From the NCBI RefSeq assembly GCF_041431415.1, contig NZ_CP107845.1, forward strand, positions 5,890,001-5,954,000: a stretch of DNA of 64,000 nucleotides. Direction: 5' to 3'. Under the pieces are notes generated by a model. It did no database searches, was not told where the DNA came from, and was given only the letters and a program-made list of their open reading frames with translations. Source of the DNA: Streptomyces sp. NBC_00513. Lineage in GTDB: Bacteria > Actinomycetota > Actinomycetes > Streptomycetales > Streptomycetaceae. This document shows positions 21,340 to 29,101 of this stretch, piece after piece (the stretch's first letter is position 1; each line of letters starts with the position of its first letter). Both the position numbers and the translations under genes were made by a program.

Positions 21340-22857
21340 GTGAGCACGGATCGCAACAGTCCTTTCCGCACCAAGTCGGTGGAACAGTCCATCCGCGACA
21401 CGGAGGAGCCCGAACACGCCCTCCGCAAGTCGCTCTCCTCCTGGGACCTGATGGTCTTCGGCGTCGGTGTCATCATCGGCACCGGCATCTTCGTCCTCAC
21501 CGGCAAGGTCGCCAAGGAGAACGCCGGCCCGGCCACCGCCCTGGCGTTCGTGGCCGCCGGCATCGTGTGTGGGCTCGCCGCCCTGTGCTACGCCGAGTTC
21601 GCCTCGACCGTCCCGGTCGCCGGTTCGGCGTACACGTTCTCCTACGCCTCGATCGGTGAGCTTCCCGCCTGGATCATCGGCTGGGACCTGGTGCTGGAGT
21701 TCGCGCTGGGCACCGCGGTCGTCGCGGTCGGCTGGTCCGGGTACGTCCGTTCGTTGATGGACAACGCCGGCATCCATCTACCTGCGGCCCTGGAGGGGCC
21801 GGACGTGCCGGGCGGCACCTTCGACCTGCTCGCCTTCCTCCTGGTCCTGGTCCTGACGGTCGTCCTCGTCATCGGCGTGAAGCTGTCGGCGCGCATCACC
21901 GCGATCGTCGTCGCGATCAAGGTCACGGTGGTGCTCATCGTGATCATCGCGGGCCTGTTCTTCATCACGGGCAGCAACTACAAGCCGTTCATCCCCGAGG
22001 CGGTGCCCCAGGAGGGCGGAGCGGGATTCGACGCGCCACTGGTCCAGCTGATCTTCGGCTACGAGCCGACCAACTTCGGCGTCATGGGCATCTTCACCGC
22101 GGCCTCCGTCGTGTTCTTCGCCTTCATCGGCTTCGACGTGGTCGCCACCGCCGCCGAGGAGACCAAGATGCCGCAGCGCGACATGCCGCGCGGCATCCTC
22201 GGCTCGCTGCTGATCTGCACGGTGCTGTACGTGGCGGTCTCCCTCGTGGTGACCGGCATGCAGCACTACACCGAGCTGTCGGTGAGCGCGCCGCTGGCCG
22301 ACGCCTTCAAATCCGCCGGACATCCGGTCTACGGAGGCATCATCAGCTTCGGCGCCGCGGTGGGCCTGACCACCGTCTGCATGATCCTGTTGCTGGGTCA
22401 GACCCGTGTGTTCTTCGCGATGAGCCGTGACGGCCTGCTGCCGCGCTTCTTCTCGCGCACGCACCCGAGGTTCCGCACCCCGTACCGGCCGACGATCCTG
22501 CTCGGTGTGATCATCGCGATCGTCGCCGGATTCACCAGCATCAACGAACTCGCCACCCTGGTGAACATCGGTACGCTGTTCGCCTTCGTGGTCGTCGCCC
22601 TCGGCGTGATCATCCTGCGCCGGACCCGCCCGGACCTGCACCGGGCCTTCCGGACCCCGTGGGTGCCGTTCGTGCCGATCGTGTCGATCGCCGCCTCGGT
22701 GTGGCTGATGCTCAACCTCCCGGCCGAGACCTGGCTGCGGTTCGTCGTCTGGATGCTCATCGGCATCGCCGTGTACTACATGTACGGGCGCAAGCACAGC
22801 CGACTGGGCCGGGGCGAGGGAGTGGGCCTCGACCCGCACCACGAGGAGCAGCACTAG
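21340..22857 (+). CDS. APC-family amino acid permease
   Basis: A 505-aa transporter with twelve or more predicted helices, of the cationic amino acid (CAT/YfnA-like) branch. Helix 1 has the family motif VFGVGVIIGTGIFVLTG; helix 3 has the SAYTFSYASIGELPAWIIGW region; helix 6 has VVFFAFIGFDVVATAAEE. The GTG at 21340 has GGAGG seven bases upstream (21328-21332). It stands alone between two strong terminators. The transported amino acid is not known. Confidence 0.9.
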   Translation: MSTDRNSPFRTKSVEQSIRDTEEPEHALRKSLSSWDLMVFGVGVIIGTGIFVLTGKVAKENAGPATALAFVAAGIVCGLAALCYAEFASTVPVAGSAYTFSYASIGELPAWIIGWDLVLEFALGTAVVAVGWSGYVRSLMDNAGIHLPAALEGPDVPGGTFDLLAFLLVLVLTVVLVIGVKLSARITAIVVAIKVTVVLIVIIAGLFFITGSNYKPFIPEAVPQEGGAGFDAPLVQLIFGYEPTNFGVMGIFTAASVVFFAFIGFDVVATAAEETKMPQRDMPRGILGSLLICTVLYVAVSLVVTGMQHYTELSVSAPLADAFKSAGHPVYGGIISFGAAVGLTTVCMILLLGQTRVFFAMSRDGLLPRFFSRTHPRFRTPYRPTILLGVIIAIVAGFTSINELATLVNIGTLFAFVVVALGVIILRRTRPDLHRAFRTPWVPFVPIVSIAASVWLMLNLPAETWLRFVVWMLIGIAVYYMYGRKHSRLGRGEGVGLDPHHEEQH

Positions 22858-22867
22858 AGGCATCCCC

Positions 22868-22910
22868 GGACCGGGCCCCGGCGGGCAGCAGCCCCGCCGG
22901 GGTCCGGTCC
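22868..22910 (+). terminator. terminator of the amino acid permease gene
   Basis: GGACCGGGCCCCGGCGGG on the left and CCCCGCCGGGGTCCGGTCC on the right pair with a short bulge around CAGCAG, 11 nt after the permease stop. Confidence 0.8.
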
Positions 22911-22965
22911 GTACGTCCTCGCACGACCCTGTCCCGCGGCGCGTCCCGTGACTAGCCTGGGCGCC

Positions 22966-23463
22966 ATGAAGATCACGTTGGAAGCCTGGGCGGAAGACGA
23001 CCACTGGCTGCTGCTCCGCACGAACGAGCCGGCCATGACCGCACACCTCGGCGGTCCGGAGTCCGAGGCCAGGCTCCGGGACCGGCAGAGCCGTTACCTC
23101 GCCCTCAGCGCCCGGGAGCCGGCGGCCGGCCGGATGTTCCGCGTCGTCGCCGACGGCGAGAGCGTGGGCAGCATCGGCTTCTGGGAGCGCACCTGGAAGG
23201 ACGAGGAGGTCTACGAGACGGGCTGGGGCATCCTGCCCGAACACCAGGGCCGCGGCGTGGCCGCGGCGGCGGCCCGCACCCTCGTCGCCCACGCGGCCGA
23301 GCACGGTACGCGCCGCCACCTGCACGCCTTCCCGCCCCTCGACCACGGGGCGTCGAACGCCGTCTGCCGCAAGGCCGGCTTCGTCCTGCTCGGCGAGGTC
23401 CCGTTCGAGTACCCCCCGGGCCACTGGGAGACGAGCAACGACTGGCGCACGGTGCTGCACTAG
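22966..23463 (+). CDS. GNAT-family N-acetyltransferase
   Basis: A 165-aa acetyltransferase. The acetyl-CoA loop is WGILPEHQGRGVAAAAARTL, and the late NAVCRKAGFVLLGEVPFEYP segment is typical of the RimJ/RimL-like branch. TAGCCT lies a few bases before the ATG at 22966, suggesting a short or leaderless mRNA. The substrate is unknown. It converges on the LCP gene, with only 14 bp between stops. Confidence 0.85.
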   Translation: MKITLEAWAEDDHWLLLRTNEPAMTAHLGGPESEARLRDRQSRYLALSAREPAAGRMFRVVADGESVGSIGFWERTWKDEEVYETGWGILPEHQGRGVAAAAARTLVAHAAEHGTRRHLHAFPPLDHGASNAVCRKAGFVLLGEVPFEYPPGHWETSNDWRTVLH

Positions 23464-23477
23464 CGGAGCGATTCGGC

Positions 23478-24569
23478 CTACGGCTTGGCGGCCGTGCCGC
23501 CCTTGGCGGGGGACTTCTTCGCCGATGCCGGGACCTTCTGGTCGGTGCGCAGGGCCTCCCACAGTTGGCCGGCCTGCGGTTCGGCGACGACCACGCGGTT
23601 CGGGTCGACCTTGTCGTAGGCCACCGGCAGCATGATGGTCTCCATCGTCGCCGGGTCCACGGCCTTCATGCTCCGCGCGAAGTCGGACAGCGCGGTGAGG
23701 GACGCCAGATCGGAGTCGGTGGTCAGCGACTTGGTCCCCGCGTCGGCCAGCTTGTACAGCCGGGTCGGGTTGCCGAGGGCGTCCTGCTTCTTGATCTCCG
23801 ACAGCATGGCGAGCATGAACTGCTGCTGGAGGCCGATGCGCCCGAGGTCGCTGCCGTCGCCGTAGCCGTAGCGGGTCCGTACGAACTTCAGCGAGTCGGT
23901 GCCGTCCAGCCGGTGCGTGCCCGCGTCGAGCTTGAGGCCGCCCTTGGCGCCGCTCATCGGCTGGTCGAGGGTGACGGTGACCCCGCCGAGGGCGTCGACC
24001 AGACCCTTGAAGCCGGCGAAGTCCACCTCGACGAAGTGGTCCACGCGGACTCCGGACAGCTGCTCCACGGTCTTCACGACGCAGGCGGGGCCGCCGAGGG
24101 AGTAGACCGAGTTGAACATGACCCGCTTCGCGGCGGGCGCGGTGCCGCCGTCGTTGTCCTTGCACTCGGGCCGGCTGATCAGGGTGTCGCGGGGGATGCT
24201 CACCGCGGTGGCCCTGGAGCGGCCCTCGGGTATGTGCACCAGCATGGCGGTGTCGGAGCGGGCACCGCTGACGTCGCCGTGGTCGAGGTCGCCGTTGGCC
24301 CCGGCCCGTGAATCGGACCCGAGGACCAGGACGTTCTGGGCGTTCTCGACGACCTTCTTCGGGCGGTTGTCGCCGATCGCCTGGTTCAGGTCGACGCTGG
24401 AGATGTTCGAGTTGAGGTGGCTGTAGGTCCACCAGCCGGCGCCGCCGACCGCGAGGACGAGCAGGGCCGCCACCGAGAGCACGATCCACAGGACGCGCCT
24501 GCCACGCCGCGGCTTTCGCCGGGAGACAGGGGAGGAGGCCGGGGCCGGTGCCGAGGGCCGGTCAATCAT
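23478..24569 (-). CDS. LytR-CpsA-Psr (LCP) family cell-wall glycopolymer ligase
   Basis: A 363-aa membrane-anchored enzyme. A short basic cytoplasmic tail (RRKPRRGRR) precedes one membrane helix (residues about 25-48); the rest is the extracellular LCP domain with VLGSDSRAG, the acidic SDTAMLVHI and the basic SIPRDTLI that bind the polyprenyl pyrophosphate. LCP proteins move teichoic acids, arabinogalactan or capsule from lipid carriers to peptidoglycan. Here it stands at the edge of a locus for a polyol-phosphate wall polymer, so it may attach that polymer. The C-terminal 15 residues are Lys/Ala-rich. A perfect TATAAT precedes the start. Confidence 0.9.
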   Translation of the reverse strand: MIDRPSAPAPASSPVSRRKPRRGRRVLWIVLSVAALLVLAVGGAGWWTYSHLNSNISSVDLNQAIGDNRPKKVVENAQNVLVLGSDSRAGANGDLDHGDVSGARSDTAMLVHIPEGRSRATAVSIPRDTLISRPECKDNDGGTAPAAKRVMFNSVYSLGGPACVVKTVEQLSGVRVDHFVEVDFAGFKGLVDALGGVTVTLDQPMSGAKGGLKLDAGTHRLDGTDSLKFVRTRYGYGDGSDLGRIGLQQQFMLAMLSEIKKQDALGNPTRLYKLADAGTKSLTTDSDLASLTALSDFARSMKAVDPATMETIMLPVAYDKVDPNRVVVAEPQAGQLWEALRTDQKVPASAKKSPAKGGTAAKP

Positions 24570-24586
24570 GGAGGCGGAGCCCTTCT

Positions 24587-24592
24587 ATTATA
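24587..24592 (-). promoter_or_regulatory. -10 hexamer of the LCP gene
   Basis: TATAAT on the minus strand lies 18 nt before the LCP start codon, in a short AT-rich stretch that stands out from its surroundings. GAAGGG follows as ribosome site. I see no good -35 at 17-18 bp (CGTGTC or GCGTGT), so an activator may be needed. Confidence 0.5.
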
Positions 24593-24687
24593 GATGGGGT
24601 GAATCATAGGACACGCTTTCGAGTGGCTGGTCCTTTTCGGTGAAAGGCCGTCGGAGGAACGACGGACAGCACTCGACGGAAGGGCGG

Positions 24688-25872
24688 ATGGACGGCGTGA
24701 TGCGAGGCAACAGCGCCGGTCGGACGGCTTTCTCCGCCCGCGGGGCGGCGTCCGGTGACCCGGGCGGACCGGCCCGTCCGCCGGTCCGACCCCCGGCCGG
24801 AACATGGTTGTTCACGGGCGGCGACGGCCGCCTGACGGCCTACGCCTGCGGGCCCGACGGACTGCTGCGCTGGACCGAGGCCGCCGCCCCCGCCTCGGGG
24901 TGGACGGGCCCGGAGAGGTTCGAGGTTCCCGGGTGGACCGGCTACGCGGCCATGGCCCGAAGCCGCGAGGGATACGTCCACTTCGCCGCGCCGGTCACCG
25001 CCCGGGACGGTTCGGGCCGACAGGAGATCGCCGTCTCCACCCAGTTCCAGTCCGGCCGCGCCCTCACCGATTGGCGTGGCCTCGGCGTTCCCCACGTCCG
25101 CGGCGGCCCCGACGACCTGCCGACCGGCCCGCCCCGCGTCGCCGTCAACCAGCGCTCCGGCTCCGTGCACGTGCTCGTGTCCCTGCGCCACGGGGGCATC
25201 CTGCGGTGCAGCCGCAACGCCGAGGGCGTCTGGGGTGGTTGGAAGCAACTGTCCTCGGACCCCTACGAGGGCGGGGTCACCCCGCTGATGCCAGCGGGCG
25301 GCCCGCTGGAACTCCTCGCCCTCGGCCCCGCCGGCGCCGACCGCTGGACGGGCGCGGGGCAGGGTCGGTTCCGGCACGCCGACCGGGTTCCGTCCCCCGT
25401 GGTCCCCGGCACGGTCGCCGTGTGCGAGACGGGCCCCCGCCGGGCGACGTACTTCTGGCGCTACCCGGGCGACGGCTCGCTGGTCGCCTGGCGGGCAGGC
25501 GAACAGGGGCTCCAGGGAACCCTGGTGGGCCTCGGCGACGCGGGCGGACGGGGCGCGCCGGGCGTGGTCCGCACGATGCTCGGCGGCTACGACTGCACGG
25601 TCCTCACGCACATCGGCGCGGACGGCGGCGTCGAACTCACCGCCTACGTCACCGAGAACGAGGGCTACGGCACCTGGAGGGCCTCCCTGGGCGGTCACGG
25701 CGCGCTGTCCCCGCAGCCCGCCGTCGACGCGGCCGGGCGGATCGTGGTGGCCGCCTTCGACCGGGACGGCGCGCTGATCCGCACGTCGCAGGACCCCGCC
25801 CAGGGGCTGGTCTTCGGCCCCTGGGACGCCGTCGGGTCCCCTCAGGCGCGACCCGGTACCGGGAACCGCTGA
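24688..25872 (+). CDS. PLL-type beta-propeller lectin-like protein
   Basis: A roughly 394-aa protein of repeated beta-blades. Segments such as GTWLFTGGDGRLTAYACGPD, LRWTEAAAPASGWTGPERFE and LQGTLVGLGDAG recur in the manner of PLL (fucose-binding lectin-like) propellers, about 45-50 residues per blade. No signal peptide or membrane helix is seen, so location is unclear. The start is uncertain: I chose the ATG at 24688 (MDGVMRGN) with GGAAGG just upstream; a GTG at 24640 and an ATG at 24700 are possible. Its 3' end overlaps the convergent glycosyltransferase gene by 31 bp. It sits inside the surface-polymer locus and may bind the glycan, but that is inference. Confidence 0.65.
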   Translation: MDGVMRGNSAGRTAFSARGAASGDPGGPARPPVRPPAGTWLFTGGDGRLTAYACGPDGLLRWTEAAAPASGWTGPERFEVPGWTGYAAMARSREGYVHFAAPVTARDGSGRQEIAVSTQFQSGRALTDWRGLGVPHVRGGPDDLPTGPPRVAVNQRSGSVHVLVSLRHGGILRCSRNAEGVWGGWKQLSSDPYEGGVTPLMPAGGPLELLALGPAGADRWTGAGQGRFRHADRVPSPVVPGTVAVCETGPRRATYFWRYPGDGSLVAWRAGEQGLQGTLVGLGDAGGRGAPGVVRTMLGGYDCTVLTHIGADGGVELTAYVTENEGYGTWRASLGGHGALSPQPAVDAAGRIVVAAFDRDGALIRTSQDPAQGLVFGPWDAVGSPQARPGTGNR

Positions 25873-27431
25873 GAGACCTCGACGCACAACTCGCCCGACT
25901 CGGTGTAGAAGGGCGTCGCGACCAGCTCCGTCTCCGGGGCGTCGGGCGAGGGTGCGATGCGGACCGGCATCCGGGCTGTCGTGTCCACCTCGGCCGCCCG
26001 CTTCGGTCCGAGCCGCACCTCCCGGGACACGCCCTCGAAACTCACGGCGAGGTGCACCTCCCAGATGCCCGGCGGGAGCGGCCGGCCGATCGCGGTCTGC
26101 GCCAGGTTGATCCGGGCCGAGAAACGGCCCATCGCCCGCGCGTTGCCCTTGGCGTTGGTGAGGGTGTCGTCCCGCCGCGCGGTCACGGCGTGCGTCTCCT
26201 GGGCGCCGGTGGCCCGCTCCCGCAGCACCACGCGGGTGGCCCGCTCCTTCGTCGACAACTGCTCGAAGAACCCGTACCCGTCGAGCAGCAGCATCGCCCC
26301 GTCCCAGCGGAGCTTCTGCAACTCGTGACTGACCGTCATGTCATCGGTGATGTCGAAGAGTTCGTCCGGCAGGCCGACCTGCGGATCGCGGAAGAACGGC
26401 AGCCCGGTGTACACCCGGCCGCCCTCCACCGTCTTGCGGACGCTCGGCCGGTTCTTGTCCGCCTCGAAGGCGGCCATCGACCGGGCCTCGGCGATCCTGC
26501 CCTGCGCCAGCAGCGCGAACCGCACCGCGAGCGTGCGCGGCAGCAGCGCGAGCGCCCCCGCGCGGGCCTGGGTCCGCAGCACCTCGGCCGCCGCCCACAG
26601 GGCCTGCTCGGCCTCCGTCGGGTCCGTCGCGGACAACAGCGCGGCCGCGGTCGCCTTGCCGAGTTCCACCTCCAGGTGGCGGGAGTGCAGACGGTCCCGG
26701 CGCGGCCCCTGCGGCACCTGCGCGTCGACCAGCGCCAGCATGCGCGAGACCAGCGCCACCCGGTCCGCGAGCCCGGCCGGGGACGCGGGCGAGGCCCCCT
26801 TGACCACACAGGTCGCGTCGCCGACGACCGAGACGTTGTCCGCCCCGATGAACGCGGCGGCGGTGAAGGCCTGGTCGTCGCCGATCAGCATGTCGGTGGG
26901 GAACGCCAGCCCGCGCCGCTGGAGCATGCTGGTGCGGAACAGCTTGTCCGGGGTCAGCGACCAGTAGACGCGGGAGGCGTCCACGTCCGTGTAGGGCTGG
27001 TTCTTGCGGAACATCGACGTCGCGACGGTGTGCCGGCCCGAGCTCTCCAGCTTCCCGAGCACCACGTCGGCCTCGTTGGTGTCCGCCGCCGTGACCATCC
27101 GCTCCAAGGCGTCGGGCGTCAGCCGGTCGCAGGCCTCCAGGAAGATCACGTACCGTCCGCGCACCTGACTCAGCGCCCAGTTGCGGGCGGCCGCCGGGCT
27201 CTGCCCGTGGGCGATCAGGCCCATGCGCAGGAAGGGGTACTGGTGCGCGGCCCTGGCCAGGACGGATCCGCTGTCGTCCGTGGACCCGTCGTCGACGGCG
27301 ATGATCTCCAGCCGGTCCGTGCCGATCGACTGGCCGACGAGGGAGGCCAGACAGGCGTCGAGTTCGGCGGCCTGATCGCGGACCCGGACGGCGACCGTCA
27401 CGTCCGTGACGTTCACGACGGCTGTGTTCAT
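25842..27431 (-). CDS. family 2 glycosyltransferase of the surface-polymer locus
   Basis: A 529-aa protein. The first 230 residues or so are a GT-A glycosyltransferase of family 2: VTVAVRVRDQAAELDACLAS, IIAVDDGSTDDSGS, GQSPAAARNWALSQVRGRYV and an LEACD that stands where DxD metal ligands normally lie. The remaining 300 residues contain helices and a C-terminal beta-rich part, as in TarS/TarQ-like wall teichoic acid glycosyltransferases. It probably adds a sugar to the polyol-phosphate chain in the cytoplasm. It is the last gene of the five-gene minus-strand operon from 32679; the previous gene ends 17 bp upstream. Confidence 0.85.
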   Translation of the reverse strand: MNTAVVNVTDVTVAVRVRDQAAELDACLASLVGQSIGTDRLEIIAVDDGSTDDSGSVLARAAHQYPFLRMGLIAHGQSPAAARNWALSQVRGRYVIFLEACDRLTPDALERMVTAADTNEADVVLGKLESSGRHTVATSMFRKNQPYTDVDASRVYWSLTPDKLFRTSMLQRRGLAFPTDMLIGDDQAFTAAAFIGADNVSVVGDATCVVKGASPASPAGLADRVALVSRMLALVDAQVPQGPRRDRLHSRHLEVELGKATAAALLSATDPTEAEQALWAAAEVLRTQARAGALALLPRTLAVRFALLAQGRIAEARSMAAFEADKNRPSVRKTVEGGRVYTGLPFFRDPQVGLPDELFDITDDMTVSHELQKLRWDGAMLLLDGYGFFEQLSTKERATRVVLRERATGAQETHAVTARRDDTLTNAKGNARAMGRFSARINLAQTAIGRPLPPGIWEVHLAVSFEGVSREVRLGPKRAAEVDTTARMPVRIAPSPDAPETELVATPFYTESGELCVEVSQRFPVPGRA

Positions 27432-27447
27432 GGTCGAGTGATCCTCT

Positions 27448-28260
27448 TCAGTTCTGCGGGGACCGCTGGGGCGCGGGCACGGGCCACGGCATCTCGCCGG
27501 TCAGCTCGGGCCACTGCCAGGGGCGGAAGGCGACGTCCGTCGTGTGTTCCGGGAACGCGCCCGGCGTGGCGGCGAGTCCGCCGACGAAGACGTTGACGTG
27601 CGAGGTCTGCTCGCCCGCCCCGGGGGTGCCCACCACGTACGCGAAGCGGTCGTACCCGACGAAGCCCGGGTCGGGCGTGTAGGTCACCCACCCGTCGTAG
27701 GACAGCTGCGCGTCTCCGTGGCCCGGCCGGGTCACGGAGATCGCCGCGGACCCGGCGGGCGCGCCCGACAGCACGTGTACCGCGCCGGGCGTGTTGGGCT
27801 CGGTCGCGATGCGCAGGCCGCGCGCGGCGGGCCGGCGCAACGGCAGGGCCTGGGTGTCGAGTCGGGCGGTGCGGACCATCTTGCGTCCGGTCGCGTCCGG
27901 GACGCCCACCATGATCTGGGGACGGATCCGGGGGGCCTTGGCGTTCTCGGCGGCCCGCAGCTGCAGGACACCGGTACCGGTCTCACCCGCCTCCGCGCGC
28001 ACCCGGAACCAGCGCTGCCGGGGGAAGTACTCCAGCCCCTGGAGGCCGACGATCTCGCCGGCGGCGGTCAGCGGGGCGGCCAGGAGGTACGCGCAGCCGC
28101 GCGAGCCCGTCCGGTCCACCGCGACCGAGAGGCCGAACTGGACGACCTCGCCGGGGGCCACGCCGAGTCGCGGGTCCGCCGAGGAGTACAGGCCCGCGTA
28201 GGCGGCGCCCTGGGAGGGATCCGAGCCGAGGGCCCGGCCCCGACCGAGGAGGTGGTTCAC
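27448..28260 (-). CDS. Ig-like domain protein of unknown function in the surface-polymer operon
   Basis: A 270-aa protein with no clear signal peptide. The stretch SYDGWVTYTPDPGFVGYDRF is the hallmark of a bacterial Ig/cadherin-like (Big_9/tandem-95) fold at about residues 190-235; the first half is beta-rich with LEYFPRQRWFRVRAEAGETG. The GTG at 28260 overlaps the upstream SGNH gene stop by 4 nt (GTGA), showing translational coupling. I do not recognise a specific function; a structural or partner role with the SGNH enzyme or glycosyltransferase is suggested only by the coupling. Confidence 0.65.
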   Translation of the reverse strand: MNHLLGRGRALGSDPSQGAAYAGLYSSADPRLGVAPGEVVQFGLSVAVDRTGSRGCAYLLAAPLTAAGEIVGLQGLEYFPRQRWFRVRAEAGETGTGVLQLRAAENAKAPRIRPQIMVGVPDATGRKMVRTARLDTQALPLRRPAARGLRIATEPNTPGAVHVLSGAPAGSAAISVTRPGHGDAQLSYDGWVTYTPDPGFVGYDRFAYVVGTPGAGEQTSHVNVFVGGLAATPGAFPEHTTDVAFRPWQWPELTGEMPWPVPAPQRSPQN

Positions 28261-29099
28261 GCGCCGGACTCCTTGTTCGCGGGGGCGCCGGCCGGGACCG
28301 CCGGCATCTTCGACACGCGGGTCTTGGTGCGGTGCCAGAAGGTCTCCTCGTCCAGCCAGCCCAGTTCCTCGTACGAGAAACGGGTCCGGTCGAGGTCGCG
28401 GCCCCAGTGCGCGGGGATCACGCCCTGCTCCAGCATGCTGCGGGCGATGAACCGCGCGCACTCGATCGCGCCCTCGGCCCGCAGGTGCACGTTGTCCCCG
28501 TCCAGCACGTGCTCCTGGAGGGGTTCGCCCGGCCGCAGGTAGGTGAAGACGGCCTTGGTGGCCTCCGACCCGAGCTCCTCCCACCACTGGAGGCTCTGCT
28601 CGTACAGGTCGACGACCGGTACGTGCTCGTCCTCGGCCAACTGCCGTGCGGCGACCGGATAGTCCCCGAGGAAGCGCGCGACGTTGCCGTGCCGGTCGAT
28701 CCGCCGCCGCTCGTACGGCAGCAGGATCACCGGGTGCGCACCCCGCTCGCGGGTCCCGTGGACGTACGCCGTCATGTGCTCCAGGAAGGTGGAGAACGGC
28801 TCGGTGTGCAGGCCGGGGTCCGGCTTCCAGTCCGTCTGCCCGAAACCGAAGAGCAGGTAGTCACCCGGCCGCATGGTGTCCAGGATCCACTGGAGCCGGC
28901 CGCGCTCGCGGAAGCTCTTGGAGCTGGCTCGTGCCCGGGAGCAGTTCACCACCTCCACCGCGTCGTTGAGGAACAGCGGCAGCGCCTGGGTCCAGCCCGC
29001 CATCGGCAGGAAGCTGTAGGGCCGGTGGACCGAGTTCGACCCGCCCGCCACGAAGATCCTCGGGCGGTGCTCCTGGCCCGGTCCGGGTGCGTACGTCAC
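28257..29099 (-). CDS. SGNH/GDSL-type esterase (rhamnogalacturonan acetylesterase-like)
   Basis: A 280-aa hydrolase. Block I is FVAGGSNSVHRP with the nucleophile Ser21 (GGS in place of GDS); block III is FGFGQTDWKP, with Thr-Asp where GxND is usual; block V is DGDNVHLRAEG holding the catalytic Asp-x-x-His. This matches acetylesterases of the RGAE/YxiM type. No signal peptide is seen, so it may act inside the cell on a nucleotide- or lipid-linked intermediate, or be a transferase. The GTG at 29099 follows the cytidylyltransferase stop by 2 nt, and its own stop overlaps the next gene. Confidence 0.8.
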   Translation of the reverse strand: MTYAPGPGQEHRPRIFVAGGSNSVHRPYSFLPMAGWTQALPLFLNDAVEVVNCSRARASSKSFRERGRLQWILDTMRPGDYLLFGFGQTDWKPDPGLHTEPFSTFLEHMTAYVHGTRERGAHPVILLPYERRRIDRHGNVARFLGDYPVAARQLAEDEHVPVVDLYEQSLQWWEELGSEATKAVFTYLRPGEPLQEHVLDGDNVHLRAEGAIECARFIARSMLEQGVIPAHWGRDLDRTRFSYEELGWLDEETFWHRTKTRVSKMPAVPAGAPANKESGA

Positions 29100-29101
29100 G
29101 C

